Origin: Thermus hydrothermalis
Lineage (GTDB): Bacteria; Deinococcota; Deinococci; Deinococcales; Thermaceae
Reading direction: 5' to 3'
Assembly (NCBI RefSeq): GCF_022760925.1
Contig: NZ_JAKTNT010000020.1
Location: 1-41,282, forward strand
Length of the DNA: 41,282 bases
Part shown: one piece after another, positions 15,658 through 22,306 of the stretch
Layout of the letters: every line of letters starts with the position of its first letter
How positions within the stretch are numbered: position 1 is the stretch's first letter
Translations under genes and position numbers: made by a program
The notes under the pieces: model-generated
Seen by the model: the letters and a program-made list of their open reading frames with translations, nothing else
Told to the model about the DNA's origin: nothing
The model's database searches: none

Positions 15658-16575
15658 ATGCGCGCTTTTCTTTTCGCCCTAGCCTTCGCCTTTAGCCCCT
15701 TGACCCTGGCCCAGGAGGACCCCCTGGTGGCCCAGGTGGGTGGAGAAGCCCTCACCAAGAGCCAGTTTGAGCTCCGCTTTGGCCTTTTCGCCAAGAGCGC
15801 CTTGAGGCAACTGGGCCTGCCCGACACGGAGGAAACCCGGGCCCTCCTCGCCCAGTATCGGCCCCAGTACCTGGAGGCCCTGGCGGAGGAGCGGGCCCTG
15901 TTGCAGGTGGCCAAGGCCCAGGGCTTCTGGCCCAGGCCCGAGGCGGTGGAGGCCCAGGTGCAGGCCCTCATGGAGGCCTTTCCCGATGAAAACGCCTTGG
16001 CGGAGGCCCTGAAGGGGGCGGGGCTTCCCGACCTTGCCACGTACCGCCTCCTCCTGGCGGAGGCCTTGGCCCTCGAGGCCCTGGAAGGCCACTACCGGGG
16101 GAAGCTTGAGGTTTCCCCCGCCGCCCTGAAGGCCCTTTGGCTCCTCTCCCCGGAGTACCGCCACGGGACCCTGTACTGCGCCCGGCACATCCTCCTTCCC
16201 ACCCTGGAAGAGGCCCGGGAAGCCCTGGGCCGCTTGGCGAAGGGGGAGCCCTTCCCCCAGGTAGCCCAGGCCCTTTCCCAGGACCCGGGCTCCAAGGAGG
16301 AAGGGGGGGCTTTGGGGTGCGCCCCGGAAGGCACCTACATCCCCGCCTTTGAGAACGCCCTTTTGCGCCTGAAGCCAGGGGAGGTGTCCGGCCCGGTGGG
16401 GACCCAGTTCGGCTTCCACATCATCCTCCTGGAGGAGGTGAAGCCCGCCGGGCGTTTCCCTTTGGAGGAGGTGGCGGAGGAGCTCGCCAATAGCGTAAAG
16501 GACCGGGCCTGGGAAAAGCTCGCCAAGGCCCTCACCCGCCGCTACCCCATCCGGCTTTTCCCGGAAAGGCTTTAG
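15658..16575 (+). CDS. Exported PpiC/SurA-type peptidyl-prolyl isomerase
   Basis: A 305-aa envelope chaperone of the parvulin/SurA/PrsA class. A Sec signal peptide occupies about 1-18 (MRAFLFALAFAFSPLTLA, cleavage probably before QED). The N-terminal chaperone region includes VGGEALTKSQFELRFG, as in SurA/PrsA. A parvulin domain at about 175-275 contains ARHILLPTLEEAREALGRL, FPQVAQALSQDPGSKEEGG, LGCAPEGTYIPAFENALL and FGFHIILLEEV. ATG 15658 is preferred over ATG 15643, because the signal peptide then starts correctly and the -10 lies just upstream. Its stop overlaps the stop of the convergent amidohydrolase by 1-4 bp. A C-terminal anchor or lipobox is absent, so it should be soluble in the periplasm. 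Confidence 0.9.
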   Translation: MRAFLFALAFAFSPLTLAQEDPLVAQVGGEALTKSQFELRFGLFAKSALRQLGLPDTEETRALLAQYRPQYLEALAEERALLQVAKAQGFWPRPEAVEAQVQALMEAFPDENALAEALKGAGLPDLATYRLLLAEALALEALEGHYRGKLEVSPAALKALWLLSPEYRHGTLYCARHILLPTLEEAREALGRLAKGEPFPQVAQALSQDPGSKEEGGALGCAPEGTYIPAFENALLRLKPGEVSGPVGTQFGFHIILLEEVKPAGRFPLEEVAEELANSVKDRAWEKLAKALTRRYPIRLFPERL

Positions 16576-17420
16576 GGGAAGTGGAGGAGGGCCTCGTCCC
16601 CCAGAGGCCCTCGGGCCAGGGCCAAGGCCTCCCCGGGGCCGTAGATGCCGCTTTGCCCCTCAAAGGCGAGCCCCAGGATCCTCCCGTTCAACATGGGGTT
16701 TAGGAGCACCTTCAGGTGCTCCCGCCCCACTAGCCTTTCCCGAGCCGAGGTCAGCCACACCTCCCCCTCCCGCCGGGAAGGGTCCCAGGGCCAGGGCCTT
16801 TCCCAGGGGGCGGGGTTGGCGGAGGGTTGCAAAAGGACCTCGGCCCCCAGGGCGTCTAGCCGGGCCAGGTGCCTTTCAAAGAAGCCATCCAGGCAGATGA
16901 GGATCCCCACCCGGCCGGCTTGGGTTTCCACCAGGTGGGGGCCGAAGCCGCCCCGCCTAAGCCAGCGCTCGGGCGGGGTGAGCTCCATCTTGGGCACCTG
17001 GGCCAGGAGGCGGCCTTCGGGGTTATAGAAGAGGGCCAGGTTCTGGAAAAAAGGGCTTCGGGAAAAGCGCCCCCGGGCGAGCTCTTCCTCAAAAGGGGGG
17101 CAAAGGAGGCTTCCCGCAAGGAGGTAGGTGCCATAGGCCTTCGCCGCCTCCGCCATCACCCGGTGGAAGACCCCGTAGGCCCGCCGCGCCCGCCGCCAGG
17201 GGGATAGGGGGTTTTGCAGGAGTTCCCGTAAATGGAACTCCCCCTCCAGGTGGAGGAGGAGGGGGAGGCCGAAGAGTTCGGGGAAGGCGGCAAGGCGGGG
17301 GGTGGGGGTGCCCTTTAGGGGGCTCAGGAGGCCATGGACCCGCTCCCGGAAGGCCTCCTCCGTGCGGTAGGCTTCCGGGAGGACCTCCGCCTGCACGGCC
17401 AAGAGGGTGCGGAACGGCAC
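16572..17420 (-). CDS. Nitrilase-superfamily carbon-nitrogen hydrolase
   Basis: A 282-aa cytoplasmic amidohydrolase of the CN-hydrolase fold. The catalytic triad can be read: Glu48 (AAFPELF), Lys144 (QVPKMEL) and Cys176 (GILICLDGFFERHLARL). The conserved sequence after Cys (usually CYD.RFPE) is altered to CLDGFF, so the substrate is not predictable; amidase, beta-ureidopropionase-like or another amide hydrolase are all open. The GTG start at 17420 is preceded by TGAGGGG. It lies 15 bp after the TauE/SafE stop on the same strand and is probably the last gene of the sulfur operon, although a sulfur role is not evident. Confidence 0.88.
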   Translation of the reverse strand: MPFRTLLAVQAEVLPEAYRTEEAFRERVHGLLSPLKGTPTPRLAAFPELFGLPLLLHLEGEFHLRELLQNPLSPWRRARRAYGVFHRVMAEAAKAYGTYLLAGSLLCPPFEEELARGRFSRSPFFQNLALFYNPEGRLLAQVPKMELTPPERWLRRGGFGPHLVETQAGRVGILICLDGFFERHLARLDALGAEVLLQPSANPAPWERPWPWDPSRREGEVWLTSARERLVGREHLKVLLNPMLNGRILGLAFEGQSGIYGPGEALALARGPLGDEALLHFP

Positions 17421-17435
17421 CCCCTCAGCATACCC

Positions 17436-18179
17436 CTAGAGGCTTTGGGCCACGATGTAGACCCCCATGGCCACCAGGAAGAGGGCGAAGCCCCGCTTGA
17501 GGGTTTCGTGGGGCACCTTGAGGGCGAGCCTGCCCCCAAGGAGGCTTCCCAAGAAGCCCACCCCCACGAAAAGCCCCGCCACGGCGTAGTTCACGCTAAG
17601 GCCATAGGCGGGGAGGAGGTGGAGGTACTTGTAAAACCCGGCGAAGGACTTGAGGGCGATGATGAGAAGGCTCGTGCCCACCGCCAGGTGCATGGGAAGC
17701 CCCCCGAGGAGGACCAAAGCCGGCACGATGAGGAACCCGCCCCCTACCCCCACGAACCCCGTGAGGGCCCCCACGGCGAGGCCATCCAGGACGATCTTCC
17801 AGGCCTTGCGCCTTCCCCCTTGGGCCAAGGGGACGGGGCGGGCCATGAAGTAGGCGGCGAGGAGCATCACCAGGGCGAAGGCCAGGAGTTGCACCTGGCC
17901 GGAAACGTACTGGGAGAGGAAGGCGCCCAGGTAGGTGCCCGCCATGCCCGGAAGGCCAAAGAGGAGGACGTTCCGAAAGTCCACGAGCCCCCGGAGGGCG
18001 TAAGGAAGGGCCCCCAGGAGGGCGATCCCTCCCACGATGAGGAGGCTTTCGGCGATGGCCTGCTTAGGGGGCTCCCCCAGGAGGTAGACCAGGACGGGCA
18101 CCGTGAGGATGGAGCCCCCCGAGCCCAAAAGCCCCAAGGAAAGGCCGATGAGGAGGGCGCCGAGGAGGGCGAGGGTCAT
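17436..18179 (-). CDS. TauE/SafE (TSUP) family sulfur permease
   Basis: A 247-aa membrane protein with about eight TM helices in two repeats. GLSLGLLGSGGSILTVPVLVY at the N-terminus and GALTGFVGVGGGFLIVPALVL in the middle are the duplicated glycine-rich motifs of the TSUP family, whose members export or import sulfite, thiosulfate or organosulfonates. Its ATG overlaps the rhodanese stop (ATGA), and it follows persulfide dioxygenase and rhodanese genes. Removal of sulfite or thiosulfate produced by those enzymes is the likely job, as in staphylococcal cst loci (inference by analogy). Confidence 0.92.
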   Translation of the reverse strand: MTLALLGALLIGLSLGLLGSGGSILTVPVLVYLLGEPPKQAIAESLLIVGGIALLGALPYALRGLVDFRNVLLFGLPGMAGTYLGAFLSQYVSGQVQLLAFALVMLLAAYFMARPVPLAQGGRRKAWKIVLDGLAVGALTGFVGVGGGFLIVPALVLLGGLPMHLAVGTSLLIIALKSFAGFYKYLHLLPAYGLSVNYAVAGLFVGVGFLGSLLGGRLALKVPHETLKRGFALFLVAMGVYIVAQSL

Positions 18180-18832
18180 CGCTCTAAGGGAAGGCCGGAG
18201 GCGGCCCAGGCGTAGGTGCCCCCTTCCAGGTTGTAGACCTTTTCGCCGTCAAAGCCTTGCCCCACCAGGAAGTCCGCCGCCACCCCGGAGCGGTTCCCCG
18301 AGTTGCAGACGAGGAGGATGGGCCGGTTCTTGGGGAGTTCTGCGAGGCGTTCGGGCAGGGTGGAAAGGGGGATGTTGAGGGCCCCCGGCACGTGCCCTTC
18401 CCGGTACTCCCAGGCCTCCCGCACGTCCACCACGAGGGCGCTTCCCAGGAGGTCCTTGGCCTCGAGGGGCCCCACCTCCCGGTAGGGGGTGGCGGCGTAG
18501 CCCGCCTCCACGGGGGCGGTGTCCACGGGAAGCCCGGCGCGGTACCAGCGCACGATGCCTCCCTCGAGGTTGTAGACCTGGTATCCCTGGGCGGTAAGCC
18601 AGGCCGCCGCCTGCCAGGAGCGGTTGCCCGTGCGGCAGTAGAGGACCACGGGGCGGTCCTTGGGGATCTCCTGGAAGCGGGCCATGAACTCGGAGAGGGG
18701 AAGGAGGCGGGCCCCGGGGATCCTTGCCTGGGCGTACTCCTCCACCTCGCGCACGTCAAAGAAGGGCACGCCTTCCTCGTAAAGCCGTTTGGCCTCCTCG
18801 GGGGACAGGTCCTTCACTTGGGTTTCGTACAC
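18176..18832 (-). CDS. Tandem rhodanese sulfurtransferase
   Basis: A 218-aa protein of two rhodanese domains, about 5-105 and 120-218. Both keep the active-site cysteine loop: LYCRTGNRS with Cys66 and LVCNSGNRS with Cys176. The six-residue loops (CRTGNR, CNSGNR) are those of persulfide or thiosulfate sulfurtransferases of the single-domain type, not the CRxGxR[TS] phosphatase-like loop of Cdc25. No signal peptide is seen. GTG at 18832 is 11 bp after the persulfide dioxygenase stop. It probably moves sulfane sulfur between persulfide carriers and the dioxygenase. Confidence 0.92.
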   Translation of the reverse strand: MYETQVKDLSPEEAKRLYEEGVPFFDVREVEEYAQARIPGARLLPLSEFMARFQEIPKDRPVVLYCRTGNRSWQAAAWLTAQGYQVYNLEGGIVRWYRAGLPVDTAPVEAGYAATPYREVGPLEAKDLLGSALVVDVREAWEYREGHVPGALNIPLSTLPERLAELPKNRPILLVCNSGNRSGVAADFLVGQGFDGEKVYNLEGGTYAWAASGLPLER

Positions 18833-18843
18833 GGTCTACCTCC

Positions 18844-20280
18844 TTAGGCGGGAACCAGCTCTTCGCCCTTCACCACGGGGAAGCCCGCCTCCTGCCAGGC
18901 CCTAATCCCCCCGGTGAGGTTCAGGGCGTTTTGGAAGCCGTGGGCGAGGAGGGCGGAGATGGCGGTGCTAGAGCGGTCCCCGCCCACGCAGTGGACGATG
19001 AGGGGCTTGTCCTTGGGAAGCTTGTCCAGGTGGGCCAGGATGCGGCCCGCATGGATGTTAAGGGCCCCCGGGATGTGCCCCGCCAGGTACTCGTCCCGTC
19101 CCCGCACGTCCAAGACCACCGCCTCCCCCCGCTCCCAAAGGGCCTTGGCCTCCTTGGCGGTCACCTGGGGCACGGTTTCCAGCTCGCCCTCGGCGTAGCC
19201 CTGGAGGGCCGGGATATACCCCACCACCTCGTCCAGCCCGATGCGGATGAGGGCCCGGGTGAGGGCCTCCACCTCGGAGGGGTGGGCGAGGAGGATGAGG
19301 GGCCGGTCGTAAGGGAGAAGCCAGCCCGCCCAGGTGGCGAAGTTCTTCCCGGCGGGGATGTTAATGGCCCCTTTGAGGTGCCCCCCGGCGAAGGCGAACT
19401 TGTCCCGGGTGTCCACCAGGATGGCCCCTTCCCCAAGCCAGCGGAGGAACTGGGCCTGGGTGAGGCGGCCCGGGTGGGGCACGCCGCCCAGGATGGGCAT
19501 CCCATCCCGGTTCAGCCGCTTCATCTCCTTGAAGTAGGTGGGGGCCTCCGGTTGCCCCTGGAGGAGGGCCCTTACGAAGCCCTCCTCATCGCCTCGTTCC
19601 AGGTACTCCGCCCACCAGGCGTGGCGGCGCTCGTAGCCCACGGTGGTGGCGGGGAGGGCCCCTAAGGCCTTGCCGCACGCCGACCCTGCCCCGTGGCCGG
19701 GCCAGACCTGCACGTGGTCGGGGAGGGTGAGAAACTTCTCCTTAAGGCTTTGGTACATGCGCCGGGCCCCGGGTTCCGCCGTGCCCTTGAACCCGGCCGC
19801 TTCCTCCAAGAGGTCGGGCCGGCCCACATCCCCCACGAAGACGAAGTCCCCGGTGAGGAAGAGGAGGGGCTCGTCCGTCACCGCCCCGTCCGCCACCAGG
19901 AAGGAGAGGTGCTCGGGGGTGTGGCCGGGGGTATGCACCGCCTGGACCCGGATGTTGCCCACCTTGAACGTGTCCCCGTCCTTGAGGAGGACATGGGCGA
20001 AGCCCTCCAGGCCCCGGTACTTCCAGTTCTCGTCCCCCTCATCGGAGAGGTACAAGGTGGCCCCGGTGGCCTTGGCGAGCTCCCGGGCCCCGGAGAGGTA
20101 GTCGGCGTGGATGTGGGTTTCGGCGATGGCGGTGATGCGCAGGCCCAGGCTCTGGGCAAGCTCCAGATAGGTGTCCACGTCCCGCTTGGGGTCCACCACC
20201 AGGGCTTCCCCGGTGGCGGCACACCCGATGAGGTAGCTCATCTGGGCCAAACCTTCCTCGTAGATTTGCCGGAAGACCAT
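18844..20280 (-). CDS. Persulfide dioxygenase-rhodanese fusion (ETHE1/CstB-like)
   Basis: A 478-aa enzyme. Residues about 1-245 form the ETHE1-type metallo-beta-lactamase domain with ETHIHADYLSG (His56, His58, Asp60), HTPGHTPEHLSF and LTGDFVFVGDVGRPDLLEEA, the iron site of persulfide dioxygenases that oxidise glutathione or protein persulfide to sulfite. A rhodanese domain at about 265-360 lacks the cysteine (LILLAHPSE at the active loop) and is probably structural. A second at about 372-470 keeps it (Cys431, IVHCVGGDRSS). This architecture is like CstB. The ATG at 20280 has AGGAGG 7-8 bp upstream. It is first in the leftward operon, behind a promoter overlapped by a CsoR/CstR-like operator. 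Cellular substrate is inferred. Confidence 0.93.
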   Translation of the reverse strand: MVFRQIYEEGLAQMSYLIGCAATGEALVVDPKRDVDTYLELAQSLGLRITAIAETHIHADYLSGARELAKATGATLYLSDEGDENWKYRGLEGFAHVLLKDGDTFKVGNIRVQAVHTPGHTPEHLSFLVADGAVTDEPLLFLTGDFVFVGDVGRPDLLEEAAGFKGTAEPGARRMYQSLKEKFLTLPDHVQVWPGHGAGSACGKALGALPATTVGYERRHAWWAEYLERGDEEGFVRALLQGQPEAPTYFKEMKRLNRDGMPILGGVPHPGRLTQAQFLRWLGEGAILVDTRDKFAFAGGHLKGAINIPAGKNFATWAGWLLPYDRPLILLAHPSEVEALTRALIRIGLDEVVGYIPALQGYAEGELETVPQVTAKEAKALWERGEAVVLDVRGRDEYLAGHIPGALNIHAGRILAHLDKLPKDKPLIVHCVGGDRSSTAISALLAHGFQNALNLTGGIRAWQEAGFPVVKGEELVPA

Positions 20281-20320
20281 GGGTTTACCTCCTTGCCGGG
20301 ACCTTTGTCCCCATGTCCCG

Positions 20321-20350
20321 AAAATACCCTATGGGGGTAATAGGTGTCAA
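20321..20350 (-). promoter_or_regulatory. Leftward promoter of the persulfide dioxygenase operon
   Basis: On the minus strand, a perfect -35 TTGACA (20350-20345) and -10 TATTTT (20326-20321) are spaced 18 bp apart. The transcript would have a leader of about 35 nt with AGGAGG before the ATG at 20280. Operator 1 fills the spacer. Confidence 0.7.
20325..20339. promoter_or_regulatory. CsoR/CstR-like operator 1
   Basis: TACCCTATGGGGGTA is an inverted repeat (TACCC ... GGGTA) like operators bound by CsoR-family repressors. It lies between the -35 and -10 of the leftward promoter, a position that would block RNA polymerase. It has one base fewer in the centre than operator 2. No CsoR-family gene is in the window. 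Confidence 0.65.
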
Positions 20351-20395
20351 GCCCGAGCAACGTAAGCTCCCTCCCTATGAAGGTGGCCCATCATC

Positions 20396-20404
20396 TGCTA
20401 TATT
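20396..20404 (+). promoter_or_regulatory. Rightward extended -10 promoter
   Basis: TGC-TATATT is an extended -10, placed 48 bp before the ATG at 20453. The matching -35 position reads TATGAA, a poor fit, so the promoter relies on the TGn element. The start of transcription would fall near 20411, just before operator 2. Confidence 0.5.
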
Positions 20405-20415
20405 CGTCAAAGGAC

Positions 20416-20433
20416 GTACCCCTACGGGGGTAT
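20416..20433. promoter_or_regulatory. CsoR/CstR-like operator 2
   Basis: The core TACCCCTACGGGGGTA (20417-20432) has perfect six-base arms, TACCCC and GGGGTA, around four bases. It begins a few bases after the predicted rightward transcription start, so a bound repressor would block initiation or early elongation. Confidence 0.65.
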
Positions 20434-20452
20434 CCAAACGAAGGAGGAAGCG

Positions 20453-21142
20453 ATGCCATTGCTGGGACCAAAGGAACAAGAGATCGTGCGCGAGCGGCTT
20501 TCCAACCTTACCCGGGACGTGGAGATGGTGCTTTTCACCGACTCCTCTACCCTCATCGCCCCGGGCAAGGAGCCCTGCCTCTACTGCAAGGAAACCAAGC
20601 AGCTTCTGGAGGAGCTTTCCGCTCTTTCCGACAAGCTCCACCTGGTGGTCTACGACCTCGCCACCCCCGAGGGGCGGGAGAAGGCCGAGGCGTACAAGGT
20701 GGAGGCGGCCCCCACTTTGATCCTCCGGGAAAAGGGCTCGGAGGCCATCAACCTGCGCTACCGGGGTATCCCGGCGGGCTACGAGTTCGCAAGCCTCCTC
20801 GAGGACCTGGAGATGCTGGGGCGCGACGGGCACGGCCTTCCGGAGAACGTGGTCCAGGAGCTGAATAACCTTCCCGAGGAGGTGAAGCTCCAGGTCTTCG
20901 TCACCCCCACCTGCCCCTACTGCCCGCAGGCGGTGCGCACCGCCCACCGCATGGCCTACGCCTCCCCCAAGGTCTGGGGCGAGATGATTGAGGCCAACGA
21001 GTTCCCCGAGCTCTCGGGCCGCTACCACATCCACGGGGTGCCCGACACCATCATCAACGAGGGCAAGGAGCGGGTGCTCGGGGCCCAGCCCCTTTCCCAG
21101 TTCCTCCAGGCCATCCGCAAGGCCGTGGGGGTCCAGGCCTAA
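20453..21142 (+). CDS. Two-domain protein disulfide oxidoreductase (glutaredoxin-like)
   Basis: A 229-aa cytoplasmic protein of two thioredoxin folds, like the protein disulfide oxidoreductases of thermophiles. The first fold (about 1-120) has the redox motif CLYC at residues 42-45. The second (about 125-229) has CPYC at 154-157 (VFVTPTCPYCPQA), the more usual active pair. Conserved cis-Pro positions read EAAPTLIL and HGVPDTII. The ATG follows AAGGAGGAAGCG, a strong ribosome site. It is the first gene of the rightward arm of the sulfur cluster, suggesting it reduces protein or low-molecular-weight persulfides; that use is inferred from context. Confidence 0.93.
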   Translation: MPLLGPKEQEIVRERLSNLTRDVEMVLFTDSSTLIAPGKEPCLYCKETKQLLEELSALSDKLHLVVYDLATPEGREKAEAYKVEAAPTLILREKGSEAINLRYRGIPAGYEFASLLEDLEMLGRDGHGLPENVVQELNNLPEEVKLQVFVTPTCPYCPQAVRTAHRMAYASPKVWGEMIEANEFPELSGRYHIHGVPDTIINEGKERVLGAQPLSQFLQAIRKAVGVQA

Positions 21143-21143
21143 G

Positions 21144-21515
21144 ATGACCCGCCGCGCCCTTCTTGCCCTTCTTCCCCTTCTCCTCTTCGCCTGCGGGCCC
21201 AAGGGGAGCTACCAGAACGTGGGCCCGGAGGAGCTTTACCGGGCCTTGGGCTCGGGGGCCTATGTGGTGGACGTGCGCACGCCCCAGGAGTTCGCCCAGG
21301 GGCACGTGCCCGGGGCCATCAACCTCCCCGTGGAGGAGGTGGTCCGCTGGGCGGACACCCTTCCCAAGGACAAGCCCGTCTACCTCTACTGCCGTAGCGG
21401 CAACCGGAGCCGCCAGGCGGCGGCGTACCTGAAGGGGAAGGGCTACACCAACCTCTACAACGTGGAGGGGGGCGTGTTGGCCATAGAGCGCGCCGGCTAC
21501 CCCCTGGTCCGCTGA
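21144..21515 (+). CDS. Lipoprotein single-domain rhodanese
   Basis: A 123-aa sulfurtransferase exported and lipid-anchored. The signal peptide ends in a lipobox LLLFAC with Cys17 as the acylation site. A single rhodanese domain occupies about 25-123: VVDVRTPQEFAQGHVPGAIN, then the active loop YLYCRSGNRSRQ with Cys83, and NVEGGVLAIERAGYPLV. It starts 1 bp after the preceding stop and its own stop overlaps the next start (TGATG). It places thiosulfate or persulfide transfer outside the cytoplasmic membrane, complementing the cytoplasmic rhodaneses on the other arm. Confidence 0.93.
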   Translation: MTRRALLALLPLLLFACGPKGSYQNVGPEELYRALGSGAYVVDVRTPQEFAQGHVPGAINLPVEEVVRWADTLPKDKPVYLYCRSGNRSRQAAAYLKGKGYTNLYNVEGGVLAIERAGYPLVR

Positions 21516-22306
21516 TGGACGCCCTGCAGCTTGGCCCTTTCGCCATCCCCTGGGCCCGGGTCCAGGTGGCCCTGGCCCTCTTGGCGGGGGTGGTGGCGGC
21601 GGAGGTCCTGGCCCGCGGGGTGGACAAGCGGCTTGCCCCTTGGGCGTACAACGCCATCCTGGTAGGGCTTTTGGGGGCGCGGCTTGGGTTTGTCCTGGAG
21701 AACGTTTCGGTTTACGCCCGCGACCCCCTTTCCGTCCTCTACGTCTGGCAAGGGGGGTTTGACCCCCTTTGGGGTATCCTGGGTTCGGGAGGGTACACGC
21801 TCATGGTCTTGCCCAAGCACCTTTGGCGCTACGCCCTCGTGCCCGCCTTGGCGGCAGGCCTCGTGGTGGGCCTTTTCCTCACCCGGGGAGGGACAAGGCA
21901 GGAGGCCACGCTCCCTTCCCTTCCCCTCACCACCTTGGGGGGCACCCCGGTGAACCTCCAGGACTTTCGGGGAAAACCCCTGGTCCTGAACGCCTGGGCC
22001 ACCTGGTGCCCCCCTTGCCGCCGCGAGCTTCCCATGATGATGCGCCTGGCCCAGGAAAACCCGGAGGTGCGCTTCGCCTTCGTGAGCCAAGGGGAGGGCC
22101 CGGCGGTGGTGCGCTCGTTTTTGGAGGAAGAGGGCCTGACGGCGGACTGGGTCTTGCTGGACCCGGAAACCCGGCTCTCCCAGGCCCTGGGGGTGCAGGG
22201 CCTACCCACCACCTTCTTCTTTGACCGGGAGGGGCGGCTCGTGGCCCGGCACCTGGGGGAGCTTTCCGAGGCGGTGCTTTTGGGTTACCTGCGGGTCCTG
22301 CGCTAG
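21515..22306 (+). CDS. Lgt-like membrane domain fused to TlpA thioredoxin
   Basis: A 263-aa membrane protein. The N-terminal part (about 1-125) has three to four TM helices and reads like the start of prolipoprotein diacylglyceryl transferase: LGPFAIPWARVQVALALLAG, then GARLGFVLENVSVYARDPLS and VLYVWQGGFDPLWGILGSG. The catalytic HG..H region of full Lgt is not visible. The C-terminal part (about 130-263) is a TlpA/ResA thioredoxin with WATWCPPCRR (Cys165, Cys168) and GLPTTFFFDREG. The redox domain should face the periplasm. It closes the rightward sulfur arm and is convergent with spoVR, overlapping it by 4 bp. Likely a thiol-disulfide reductase working with the lipoprotein rhodanese; inferred. 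Confidence 0.88.
   Translation: MDALQLGPFAIPWARVQVALALLAGVVAAEVLARGVDKRLAPWAYNAILVGLLGARLGFVLENVSVYARDPLSVLYVWQGGFDPLWGILGSGGYTLMVLPKHLWRYALVPALAAGLVVGLFLTRGGTRQEATLPSLPLTTLGGTPVNLQDFRGKPLVLNAWATWCPPCRRELPMMMRLAQENPEVRFAFVSQGEGPAVVRSFLEEEGLTADWVLLDPETRLSQALGVQGLPTTFFFDREGRLVARHLGELSEAVLLGYLRVLR

Noticed and set aside
15645..16040. Upstream extension of the hemE reading frame
   Set aside because: It runs antisense through the signal peptide and coding part of the isomerase, and HemE homologues start near 15635-15644.
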